From positions 1-13,534 of the forward strand of contig JAKSUP010000016.1 in assembly GCA_024408905.1 (NCBI GenBank): 13,534 nt of DNA, in the 5' to 3' direction. A program made the translations under genes and the position numbers. The DNA is from a bacterium. GTDB lineage: Bacteria; Cyanobacteriota; Vampirovibrionia; Gastranaerophilales; Gastranaerophilaceae. Under the pieces are notes generated by a model. The model saw only the letters and a list, made by a program, of their open reading frames with translations. It did not search any database and was not told the DNA's origin. Of this stretch, positions 1 to 7,453 are shown in pieces; position 1 is the first letter of the stretch; the number at the start of each line of letters is the position of its first letter.

Positions 1-105
1 GCTGTTAAAAAAGTTTTTCCTTCTTGTTTGATAGTTGAAGTTATATATAAATTTAGCATGACATTATAGTAACACTACAACCACTATTAGTAAAGGGTTA
101 TAAAT

Positions 106-140
106 TAAAAAGGAGGATGATTATAAAGTCATCCTTTTTT
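106..140. terminator. Rho-independent-type hairpin
   Basis: AGGATGA (114-120) pairs with TCATCCT (129-135) across an 8-base loop. Two G-U pairs and an A/T tract extend the stem. It has T-runs on both sides, so it could end transcription in either direction: a plus-strand unit entering from the left edge, or read-through from rpsT. Confidence 0.6.
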
Positions 141-159
141 ACATAATAAATATTATGTA
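140..159. repeat. 20-bp AT-only-type inverted repeat between two terminators
   Basis: TACATAATA (140-148) and TATTATGTA (151-159) are perfect reverse complements separated by AA. The stem is AT-rich and would be weak as RNA, so a protein-binding site is as likely as a third terminator. Confidence 0.45.
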
Positions 160-176
160 GTTTAAGTTACAGAATT

Positions 177-217
177 AAAAAAGAGGATGTCAATATTTTT
201 TGACGTCCTCTTTTTTT
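177..217 (-). terminator. Terminator of rpsT
   Basis: A 12-bp stem is formed by 181-192 and 201-212, with one G-U pair and an 8-base loop. On the minus strand it is followed by a T-run (177-182) and lies just past the rpsT stop codon. The A/T symmetry means it can also act on the plus strand. Confidence 0.8.
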
Positions 218-232
218 AATTACTCTTAAAAA

Positions 233-499
233 CTATTTTGCTAGTTTTTTAATAGCTAAAACAAGTCTTGATTTCTTTCTTGCAGCAGTATTTTTGTGCA
301 AAATACCTTTAGAAACAGCCTTGTCGCATAATTGATATACTTTAGAAATTGCTGTTGATAAAGCATCTTTATCAGAACCTTCTGCTAATGATAAAGCTTT
401 TTTAATAGCAGTCTTGATAGATGTTTTAAAAGCTACGTTTCTTTGTCTGTTTTCTTCTGCAACCAGAACTCTTTTTTTTGCTGACTTAATATTTGCCAT
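233..499 (-). CDS. rpsT: 30S ribosomal protein S20
   Basis: Small-subunit ribosomal protein that binds the 5' domain and helix 44 region of 16S rRNA during early 30S assembly. The 88 residues are the usual S20 length. They show the family pattern: a lysine-rich N terminus starting MANIKSAKKR, a long basic helical body, and a late HKNTAARKKSRL segment near residues 68-79. The ATG start is preceded by AAAGGA at good spacing. A promoter-like element lies at 587-615, giving a leader of about 80 bases. S20 represses its own translation in enterobacteria, so the leader could be regulatory, though I see no clear fold. A terminator follows directly, so the gene probably forms its own transcript. Confidence 0.97.
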   Translation of the reverse strand: MANIKSAKKRVLVAEENRQRNVAFKTSIKTAIKKALSLAEGSDKDALSTAISKVYQLCDKAVSKGILHKNTAARKKSRLVLAIKKLAK

Positions 500-586
500 T
501 TTTATTTCCTTTCGCTTTCGATAATTAAAAACGGGTAATGACTCCGGCTATAATTATTCATTCACTTGAGGATAGTGAGTACAATC

Positions 587-615
587 ATTCTAAAACAAGC
601 ACAATAAAATGTAAA
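587..615 (-). promoter_or_regulatory. Probable sigma-70-type promoter of rpsT
   Basis: On the minus strand TTTACA (610-615) and TAGAAT (587-592) are separated by exactly 17 bases; each matches consensus at 5 of 6 positions. Transcription would begin near 580. The element sits between the stop codon of the 870-residue gene and rpsT, so rpsT can be expressed independently. Confidence 0.6.
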
Positions 616-624
616 GATATAACA

Positions 625-3237
625 TTAAAGTTTTTTGATTTCGGTTAATGTAGGGTCGAGCAATCTGCGACCGACATTATCAAAATTAATTGAGTATAAT
701 GTTTTTGTGCCGTATTTAATCATTTTTTCAACAATACCATTCCCGTATTTTGCGTGAAATACCATGTCACCTTGGTCTATTGAATCAGACATAACCATAT
801 CTTCCTGTGGAATATCTGCATCATATATCGGTACATTAGGTGTAGATGCTTCTTTAGTTTGAAGGATTTCATCATCTGTATTATTTTCAAGTGAATTTTC
901 ATTAAGTTCTTCTATTGGTTCAACAAGAGCATCTTCGGTTAATTCTTCTGGTGCTTCTAATGGCTCAAATGATGAATTCTCTGCCATTTCTTCAAGCACA
1001 GAGTTGTCATCAATATCATTGCTATTTAACTCGTCTATAAAATCTAAGTCAGAATCTGTTATTGTATCTTCTTTCATTGTCGTAAATACTTTGTCAACAT
1101 CTTCTACAATCTCTTTATCCAAATTCTCAACTTCGGTGATATCTTCGTCTGAAATATCAACAGCAATCACATCATCCGTTAGTTCTGATTCATCCAATTC
1201 AACGATTTCTCCAAAATCGTCATCATCATTAATTTTATCAGATGTCAATTCTGTGTTATCCAATGTTTCAGTTTGATACTCAGTTTGTTCCACGTAGTCA
1301 ATTATTTCTTGTTCATCAGAAACTATCGTGGTGTGTTCAACGTCATTGTTGCTGAGTTCTGTATCAAACTCATCTGCAAGTTGTTCTTCTATTATAACTT
1401 CAGTTTCATCCGGAATTTCTGATAAGGCTTGAGAGGTTTGTTCATCCACCGTAATAATTTCTTCACTGTTATCATCAGTATCTAATTCAATGTTTTCGGA
1501 TAATTCCGGTTCTTCAGTTAGGGTATTATCATTCGTGTCAGAAATTTCATTTTGGGTTTCAGCTTCGTCTTCAATATTTGAAGGAATATCTTCTAATGTT
1601 GAATCAGTATTATCGTTACCTAATAAATCATCTTCTATGATAACATCTGCAATCTCAGTATCCTCGACTTTTACGATTGTTGTTGCATCGGCATTGGTAT
1701 GAAAATTATATTCTTCAAAGGCAGCTCTATCCTCTATTGCTAATTCTTCTTGAGAACCTGATGCGATTTCCGTAATTTCGTCAAATTGTGGCTTTTGTTC
1801 TTCTGTGTCGCCAGATTCAGCTTCTTCTGTGGTTATTTCTTCCTCATTTTCTTCTTCAACATCACCAAATAAACTAATATTTTCTTCTGAATCCCTGATA
1901 TCTTCAGAAACGCGTTCAATTAAATCCTCGGACTTTTTCTCAATAGCAATTGTTTCGGCATCTTTTTCAACTTCTTCAATTACTATTTCCGAATTTTCGA
2001 CTTTTGGCTCATTGTCAGCGTCAACAACGATATCCTTTTTATCCGTTTGAGGAATTGATTCGATAATTTCAAAATCTTCTTCTAATTTTGAAACCAAAGG
2101 AATATAGTTTGTTCCCTTCCCTACAATAAGATATGTTTTTTCAGGAATAGAATTTAATATTGAAGAATATTGTTTAAAAACTTCGTTGTTTACAAATGAC
2201 GGTTCAACTATGTAGTTTTCAAACATAGACCTGATTTCGTTAATATATTTGAATCTGGAATGAGAAATGAAAACTGAGGCAATCTTTTTATTAGATAAAA
2301 TATTTTTCAGATTTTTCTTGCTTATGTTGTTTGATGCGATTACAAAAATTTGTGCATCCGGATATTTTTTCTCAACTTCTGAATATACAGTTTCCAAGTA
2401 CCTGTTCAAAAATAATGCGTCGATTTTTGATAAATCAAACGTGACTGTATGCTGAGATAGTAGGTCATCCAGACTATCTACTTCAGCTTTATCGGTTGCA
2501 AAATAACCTGCTTTTTCAAATTTTGATAATTTGTTTTTAAGTACAATCAACCTGAATTCATGCGCTTTTTCAACCAAATCTTCAACAATTGTTTTTAAAG
2601 CTCCAAATGGCAAAAAAGGAACGGTTTTAGAGTACTGAGCTAATTCTCTGAAAATATCTTTAATGAGATTTTTACTTTCAGATGTTGCGTCGTATAAGCA
2701 GTCTTCGTATAAGAATTCTAATGAGCTGGAATTTAATGGTAATTTAAAGTCTTGACTAGCATAACTTTTGACTCCGTCAAGAATTCCAAGTGTATCAATA
2801 AATATTGTTTTAGAAGTTTTTGAGAATTGTTTTCTTAAATTTGATAAAAACAAATTTACGTTTTCCTTAGAGTCTATGCTAACTAAGGTTTTCTTATCGA
2901 AGCAGGACTTATCCAGAACTATTTCTGATCCGTCTTCGATAAACTTCCCGGTCCTTACCGGGTATACTGTTTTAATAGAAGTGCTAACGGCTTCAAACGG
3001 TAAGATAGAAATAGAGGCTTTTGTAGAAGGAGATGTAAAATCATATGGTAAAAGATTTCCGTCGTACAGATATACAAGCTTAGCAATAACAATAAAATTG
3101 TCTGCTGCGCGTTTTTCTTGCATAACTTGAGCTACGAATTTTTTATCGGCATCATCTATTAGTATAAACGACGTTATAGATAAATGTTCAGATACTTCGA
3201 CTTTTACAAAACCATCTCTTACTTCTAAAATTCTCAT
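625..3237 (-). CDS. Large acidic protein: degenerate HerA-like ATPase fold plus PcrA/UvrD-type Tudor domain
   Basis: An 870-residue protein not recognised as a named family. Residues 1-85 resemble the small N-terminal beta barrel of HerA-type translocases (KVEVSEHLSITSFILID). Residues 116-154 have the layout of a P-loop region, but where GxTGSGKS is expected there is SIDSKENV, followed by a TIFIDTLGIL strand. FDLSKID (267-273) and the strand QIFVIASNN (296-304), where a Walker B acidic pair would sit, continue the likeness. ATP hydrolysis therefore looks lost. Residues about 400-815 are extremely Glu/Asp-rich, with few aromatic residues, and are probably disordered. Residues 822-870 (GDMVFHAKYGNGIVEK...INFDNVGRRLLDPTLTEIKKL) closely match the C-terminal Tudor domain of PcrA/UvrD, known to contact RNA polymerase. 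The ATG at 3237 has AGAGG six bases upstream. The Tudor call is firm by eye; the ATPase-fold call is inference from pattern. Confidence 0.6.
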   Translation of the reverse strand: MRILEVRDGFVKVEVSEHLSITSFILIDDADKKFVAQVMQEKRAADNFIVIAKLVYLYDGNLLPYDFTSPSTKASISILPFEAVSTSIKTVYPVRTGKFIEDGSEIVLDKSCFDKKTLVSIDSKENVNLFLSNLRKQFSKTSKTIFIDTLGILDGVKSYASQDFKLPLNSSSLEFLYEDCLYDATSESKNLIKDIFRELAQYSKTVPFLPFGALKTIVEDLVEKAHEFRLIVLKNKLSKFEKAGYFATDKAEVDSLDDLLSQHTVTFDLSKIDALFLNRYLETVYSEVEKKYPDAQIFVIASNNISKKNLKNILSNKKIASVFISHSRFKYINEIRSMFENYIVEPSFVNNEVFKQYSSILNSIPEKTYLIVGKGTNYIPLVSKLEEDFEIIESIPQTDKKDIVVDADNEPKVENSEIVIEEVEKDAETIAIEKKSEDLIERVSEDIRDSEENISLFGDVEEENEEEITTEEAESGDTEEQKPQFDEITEIASGSQEELAIEDRAAFEEYNFHTNADATTIVKVEDTEIADVIIEDDLLGNDNTDSTLEDIPSNIEDEAETQNEISDTNDNTLTEEPELSENIELDTDDNSEEIITVDEQTSQALSEIPDETEVIIEEQLADEFDTELSNNDVEHTTIVSDEQEIIDYVEQTEYQTETLDNTELTSDKINDDDDFGEIVELDESELTDDVIAVDISDEDITEVENLDKEIVEDVDKVFTTMKEDTITDSDLDFIDELNSNDIDDNSVLEEMAENSSFEPLEAPEELTEDALVEPIEELNENSLENNTDDEILQTKEASTPNVPIYDADIPQEDMVMSDSIDQGDMVFHAKYGNGIVEKMIKYGTKTLYSINFDNVGRRLLDPTLTEIKKL

Positions 3238-3247
3238 TTAAAACCTC

Positions 3248-3261
3248 TAGCATAAATGCTA
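3248..3261. repeat. Short palindrome abutting the ribosome binding site
   Basis: TAGCAT-AA-ATGCTA is a perfect inverted repeat whose left end touches the AGAGG Shine-Dalgarno (3244-3248) of the 870-residue gene. As RNA it could partly mask that site; as DNA it could be an operator. There is no other support. Confidence 0.3.
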
Positions 3262-3291
3262 ACATAAACATGACAAATCGTTAACAAATTA

Positions 3292-3305
3292 TTTACAAAT
3301 GTAAA
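3292..3305. repeat. Short palindrome downstream of the 725-residue gene
   Basis: TTTACA-AA-TGTAAA is a perfect 14-bp palindrome in the 82-bp gap between two minus-strand genes. It is too AT-rich to be a convincing terminator. It could be a repressor half-site pair or chance in AT-rich DNA. Confidence 0.25.
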
Positions 3306-3319
3306 GTTAAGCTTATTTT

Positions 3320-5497
3320 TTATGTTTCCGGAGCAAATACCCGGGGATCATCAATATTATCCATTGCTTTCATAACACCAATTTTACCTGCTTTCTTTTG
3401 AATATTGGTAAACATAGCGTTGATAGCATACGGGATACCTGCGATAATTCCAAATATCGGAACAGCTCCTACTATACCAGTATTGATGATTGTTTTATAA
3501 TTTTTATAAGAAAAATCGAGTTTTAGATCTCGTAGTTCTTCTTTAGACAATTCTTTACCGAAAATCTTTTCAGAATGTTTTCTGGTTAATATTTTGCCAA
3601 TATCGGTCAATAAATTTCTTCCCCATTTTGCCACTTTAGTTTGCTTCATATGAGTATCCAAAACTCTTTTAATTACCTTTTCCATTTCAGCATTCTCTAT
3701 GTTAGGAGTTTCTGCGATAACCTCACCGGAAACCTTACCGATTTCTTTTACTAAATTCTGAACAGAATTTTTAATCTCAGCATTTTCAGGTTTTTCCAAG
3801 TACTTTGTCATATTTTTTTTGATAATAGCTCTTTGGAATTCGGATGAAGTTTCTTTCCCTTTAGAAGTTACCGTTTTTGTTAATTCATTAAAAGTTTTTC
3901 TTAGGCTTGAGTTTTTATCAAAAATAAAATTAACTAATTTATTAGTAGGTTTTATTAGTCTTATTTTACCTTTTGTTATACCCAATATCGCCGCAGCGGA
4001 GCCAAAAATCGTTGCTAAACTCCAAGCTGTAGAAAGACCTTCTTTTGCAATTTCACAACCTGCTTCTATATCCTCAGAGTATTTTTGTGACATTTCATCA
4101 ACTTCATCAAATGCTCTATAAACATTTTTTTGCAAGTTTTCTGCTTCGACCTTTTGTTTATCTGATATTTCAATTTGTTTGAATGCTTTTTGCAATTTTT
4201 TATTTTCAAGCTCAATTGTCTTCTTATATTCTTTATATTCACGTTTATCTTTACCATATGTTTTTAAGAATTTAAAGCTTTGACCAAGTTTATTAAAGAA
4301 ACCACTTTTCTGGACAGGAGCTTTAATATCTTTTGCACTTTCCATTTGCTCATCTGTAAATGCAAGTAACCTTGTCGGATTTTTTAACAAATCTTTCCGT
4401 GCGTGGTATCTTCCTACTCGTGACGCTTCTTTTTGATCAACAGTCCCCTTAAAACCTATAATAAGAGGAAGAATAGTTGGTAATGCTATAGAAACTGCTG
4501 CAGTTACCTTTCTTGAAGCTTTAAACAATTTCAAAATTTTATTTGTTAAAATGCCAACAGGAATTACTAATAACCAAGTTAAACTTTTTAATGTATCATA
4601 GGCATTTTCTAAATTTTCAGAGTATTCTTCTGCTTTAATATTTATCTCTTTAACAGTATCTACAATTATTTCTTTTTCTTCATTTCCTTTTTTAATTTGT
4701 TCTGCTGTAAGTTCTCTATTTTTAAGATTTTCTATTTCTTTTGGATCACGTTGATTTAACCAAGCCTTATATTCTCTCTTATTTTGTTCCATTTCTTTAA
4801 ATTCTCTGATAGAACTTGCTAAATTATTTTTCTCTTTCTTTTCGTTCGGTAAAGTTTTAGCAATTTTATGTGCCTCTTCAATTTGCTCAGGAGTATAATT
4901 AACGAAGTTGCTTATATCTTTTAATTCGTTTTGTTTTGCTTGAAAACGGCCAATACGCGATGCTTCCTTCTGTTTAGAGTTTCCCCAAACAATAAAGAAT
5001 GAACTGACAAAAAATGCTGTTAATATCGTTGCTAACGTTCCAATTTTTGAGGCTTTTGTAGTAGCTTTTTTCAGTTTCCCATTTAATGTTTTTATTTTAT
5101 TTTCTAAAACCATTTTTGCATCTGCAGACAAGTCCGTTTTCAATAAATCTTCTTCTACCACTTTTATTTGAGCTTTAAGTTTTGATGTCATCTTTTTGTC
5201 AATAAATGATATCAACGGCATTTCTGCAAACATAATACCTGTAGCAGGTATTGCGGCTAACATTTCAGTTGCCTGCTCCATATTTTCACAATTATTTTCA
5301 GACTTTGCATCCATAATTTCAGTTGCACGAATAATTGTTTCAGCTTTATGTCTAACATCCTCTTCTTGTTTTGGAGTAATATTTGTTTTTTTTGCAAGCC
5401 ACTCTTTTTTAGCACGCTCATCCGCTTGTGCCTGTTCCCATACATCATATTTTTTGTAATTTTTTCCTACAACATTTATTGAATTAATTAAACCCAT
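3320..5497 (-). CDS. Multi-pass membrane protein with internal tandem duplication, unknown function
   Basis: I do not recognise the family. The start is placed at the ATG at 5497 (protein MGLINSINVVGK, 725 residues) because AGAAGG lies six bases upstream; the frame stays open to an ATG at 5545, which has no ribosome binding site. Hydrophobic segments lie near residues 152-171, 305-329, 331-351, 490-510 and 672-698, with charged, coiled-coil-like Lys/Glu stretches between them. Two copies of a unit of about 180 residues follow each other. QKEASRIGR (from 176) pairs with QKEASRVGR (from 355), KREYK (240) with KREYK (418), and YSEN (292) with YSED (473), all at nearly constant offset. Each copy sits between membrane segments, suggesting a repeated membrane-loop-membrane module. 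It may be cotranscribed with the acidic gene 82 bases downstream. Confidence 0.6.
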   Translation of the reverse strand: MGLINSINVVGKNYKKYDVWEQAQADERAKKEWLAKKTNITPKQEEDVRHKAETIIRATEIMDAKSENNCENMEQATEMLAAIPATGIMFAEMPLISFIDKKMTSKLKAQIKVVEEDLLKTDLSADAKMVLENKIKTLNGKLKKATTKASKIGTLATILTAFFVSSFFIVWGNSKQKEASRIGRFQAKQNELKDISNFVNYTPEQIEEAHKIAKTLPNEKKEKNNLASSIREFKEMEQNKREYKAWLNQRDPKEIENLKNRELTAEQIKKGNEEKEIIVDTVKEINIKAEEYSENLENAYDTLKSLTWLLVIPVGILTNKILKLFKASRKVTAAVSIALPTILPLIIGFKGTVDQKEASRVGRYHARKDLLKNPTRLLAFTDEQMESAKDIKAPVQKSGFFNKLGQSFKFLKTYGKDKREYKEYKKTIELENKKLQKAFKQIEISDKQKVEAENLQKNVYRAFDEVDEMSQKYSEDIEAGCEIAKEGLSTAWSLATIFGSAAAILGITKGKIRLIKPTNKLVNFIFDKNSSLRKTFNELTKTVTSKGKETSSEFQRAIIKKNMTKYLEKPENAEIKNSVQNLVKEIGKVSGEVIAETPNIENAEMEKVIKRVLDTHMKQTKVAKWGRNLLTDIGKILTRKHSEKIFGKELSKEELRDLKLDFSYKNYKTIINTGIVGAVPIFGIIAGIPYAINAMFTNIQKKAGKIGVMKAMDNIDDPRVFAPET

Positions 5498-5605
5498 ATT
5501 AAACCTTCTATTATCATAAAAATATCGCGTTTTGAAAATTGCCATTTTAAAGAATATTTTTAAATTTAATTTACAAAAATTAACAAAAAATATCTATATA
5601 AGCAT

Positions 5606-5634
5606 TTGATGTGGTATTTATTTTGTGATTAAAT
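5606..5634 (+). promoter_or_regulatory. Possible promoter giving a leaderless M16 transcript
   Basis: TTGATG (5606-5611) and TTAAAT (5629-5634) are 17 bases apart, and TGA just before the -10 forms an extended -10 motif. The -10 ends six bases before the ATG at 5641, which itself has no Shine-Dalgarno. Transcription would then start at or next to the start codon. The -10 matches consensus at only 4 of 6 positions. Confidence 0.35.
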
Positions 5635-5640
5635 AAAATT

Positions 5641-6814
5641 ATGAGAGAACTAAATTTAAAAAATAATATAAAAACCTGCATTCAACAAAATAAAAACACG
5701 CCACGTATAGCTTTGACACTTAATTTTTCTATTATTAATCCGGAAAAATATGCCGGCGAATATTCTCTGATGAACAGGTTGCTTTTGCAAGGAACTACAA
5801 ATTATTCAGCAGAAGAATTAGCAACGATTTTGGATGAAAATGCAATTGAATTGTATACCGAAATGAAATACGATTACTTACGTTTCCATTTTGTATCTCT
5901 AAATGAAGATTTCGAAAAATCACTTGAATTGCTTGCTGATATAGTTAAAAATACGACATTTAATGATTTCGAAAAAGAAAGAATAAAATTCAAAGGCGAA
6001 TTATCAGCTGAACTTGATTCAGCTAAAATAAAAGTATCTGATTTATTTACAAAGAATATTTATAAAAATCATTATTATGGTGGAAGTTTTACAAAAGTTT
6101 TAGAAGAAATTGATAATGTTACTGTTGATGACGTAAGAACTTCGTATAACAATATTCTTAATAATTCCTATAAAACAATGTCTATTGTTGGCGACTTGGA
6201 TGAAAATTTTGCAGAAAAATTGTTGAATAAATATTTATCAGACATTCCTGAGAGCAAAAATATTCAATCAAACATTTTAACTCCACAAGTAATTACCAGT
6301 GATGCTGTTGAATTAATTAAGGATGATGCACAACAAGCTCAAATAATTCAAGGGTGGTTAGTACCAACTCTTGGAAGCCTTGATTACGAAAAAATAATGT
6401 TGCTTAATATAATACTTGGTGCAAGTGGGTTGTCTTCAAGATTATTTTTGGAATTGAGGGAGAAGAAGGGTTTGGCGTATACTGTCAGAACATCCTACGA
6501 AACACATGCGAAATCCGGTGTCTTTAGCATTTATATAGGTACGGAACCTTCTAATATTAAAACTTCAATTGAAGGATTTAAGGTTGAAATAGAAAAAATT
6601 AAAAATGAACTTGTGTCTGATGCAGTTTATAACAGAAACCAATTCTCAACAAGCAAAATTAATGGCTTATTACGCGATTTCAGGTAAACCTTTTGATTAT
6701 CAAACTAAAGTTATTGAAAATATTAAATCCGTTACGTCCCAAGAATTAAAAGATTGTGCAAATAAATATTTTACAGACAATAATATTTTAGCGATACTAA
6801 AACCAGAGGTGTAA
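5641..6814 (+). pseudogene. M16 peptidase-like protein (non-catalytic, R/Y-type subunit), interrupted by a frameshift
   Basis: The first frame (5641-6687, 348 residues) holds most of an M16B/processing-peptidase-like protein. The zinc motif HxxEH is absent: the equivalent place reads YSLMN (residues 41-45) just before RLLLQGT. The late conserved block SRLFLELREKKGLAY (266-280) keeps the Arg and Tyr typical of the partner subunit in two-subunit M16B enzymes. The expected C-terminal part continues in the next frame up to 6814 (AKLMAYYAISGKPFDYQTK... VTSQELKDCANKYF... ILAILKPEV). Joining the frames near 6630-6660 restores about 390 residues, a plausible full length. The cause is one extra base or two missing bases, whether a mutation, a sequence error or a +1 shift. 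No catalytic HxxEH partner lies in this window. The next gene starts 3 bases after the second frame's stop. Confidence 0.75.
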
Positions 6815-6817
6815 AAA

Positions 6818-7453
6818 TTGGATTGCTCTGAGTATATAATAACCGATGCCGGAAATAAAGTAGAATTATTAAGAAATTCTAAATTTGGAAATGTTCTTGT
6901 AATAGGTTGCTTTCATGGTGATGAACCACAAGGCAAGTATTTAATTGAAAAATATATTTCAATTCACCCTGAAAATTCTTTGCTCGCTATTCCCTGCTTA
7001 AACCCTGATGGTTTGGCGAATAATTCCAGAGTCAATAGAAATGGTGTTGATTTAAACCGTAATTTTCCGACAAAAAATTGGGTTTTAAGTAAAAAAGATA
7101 ATTATTATGGGGGAAATAAACCTGCAAGTGAGAAGGAAACACGCTTTTTAATAGAAATTATAGAAAAATATAAGCCGGAATTGATATTGACTCTTCATTC
7201 GCCGTACAAAGTTGTTAATTATGATGGGGACGCTGAAAATATTGCACAAAAAATATCAAAAATAATTAATTATCCTGTTGAAAAAAGTATTGGATATCCG
7301 ACTCCCGGAAGCTTTGGTACTTGGGCCGGCATAGAAAGACATATTCCGACAATAACTTTAGAATTAGATGAAGAAGTAGATATAAAAGAGCTTGAAAAAC
7401 CTGTTTTTGATATATTTGAATTAGTAACTAGTATGCAAAGGACAAGTGTATGA
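6818..7453 (+). CDS. M14-family zinc peptidase, murein tripeptide amidase (MpaA)-like
   Basis: Predicted zinc carboxypeptidase/amidase of 211 residues. Zinc ligands are visible as HGDE (H33, E36) and H127 in TLHSPY. Substrate-binding GVDLNRNFP (N80, R81) and NPDGLANNSR follow the family pattern. E182 in TLELDEE is the likely catalytic glutamate. The combination CFHGDEPQG, GVDLNRNFPTKNW, YYGG and PASEKETR is typical of MpaA. MpaA cleaves the gamma-D-Glu-diaminopimelate bond of recycled murein peptides in the cytoplasm; no signal peptide is seen, which agrees. The start is TTG, chosen because AGAGGTG (6805-6811) is correctly spaced before it and no earlier ATG fits. It overlaps uppS by 4 bases (ATGA), suggesting coupled translation and a cell-wall role. 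A related succinylglutamate desuccinylase-type activity cannot be excluded. Confidence 0.75.
   Translation: MDCSEYIITDAGNKVELLRNSKFGNVLVIGCFHGDEPQGKYLIEKYISIHPENSLLAIPCLNPDGLANNSRVNRNGVDLNRNFPTKNWVLSKKDNYYGGNKPASEKETRFLIEIIEKYKPELILTLHSPYKVVNYDGDAENIAQKISKIINYPVEKSIGYPTPGSFGTWAGIERHIPTITLELDEEVDIKELEKPVFDIFELVTSMQRTSV

Noticed and set aside
1..69. A 22-codon plus-strand frame open from the left edge to TAG at 67-69, possibly the end of a gene ending before the hairpin at 106-140
   Set aside because: Too short and without recognisable sequence; a second plus frame is also open for nine codons, so there is no way to tell a real gene end from chance.
1004..2050. Several plus-strand Ser-rich open frames opposite the acidic protein
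   Set aside because: They are the complement of Glu/Asp codons (GAA/GAT read as TTC/ATC) in a low-complexity region and have no ribosome binding sites.
5510..5539. GATAAT with TTTTCA upstream as a promoter for the 725-residue gene
   Set aside because: It would start transcription within the Shine-Dalgarno of the chosen start codon, leaving no usable ribosome binding site.
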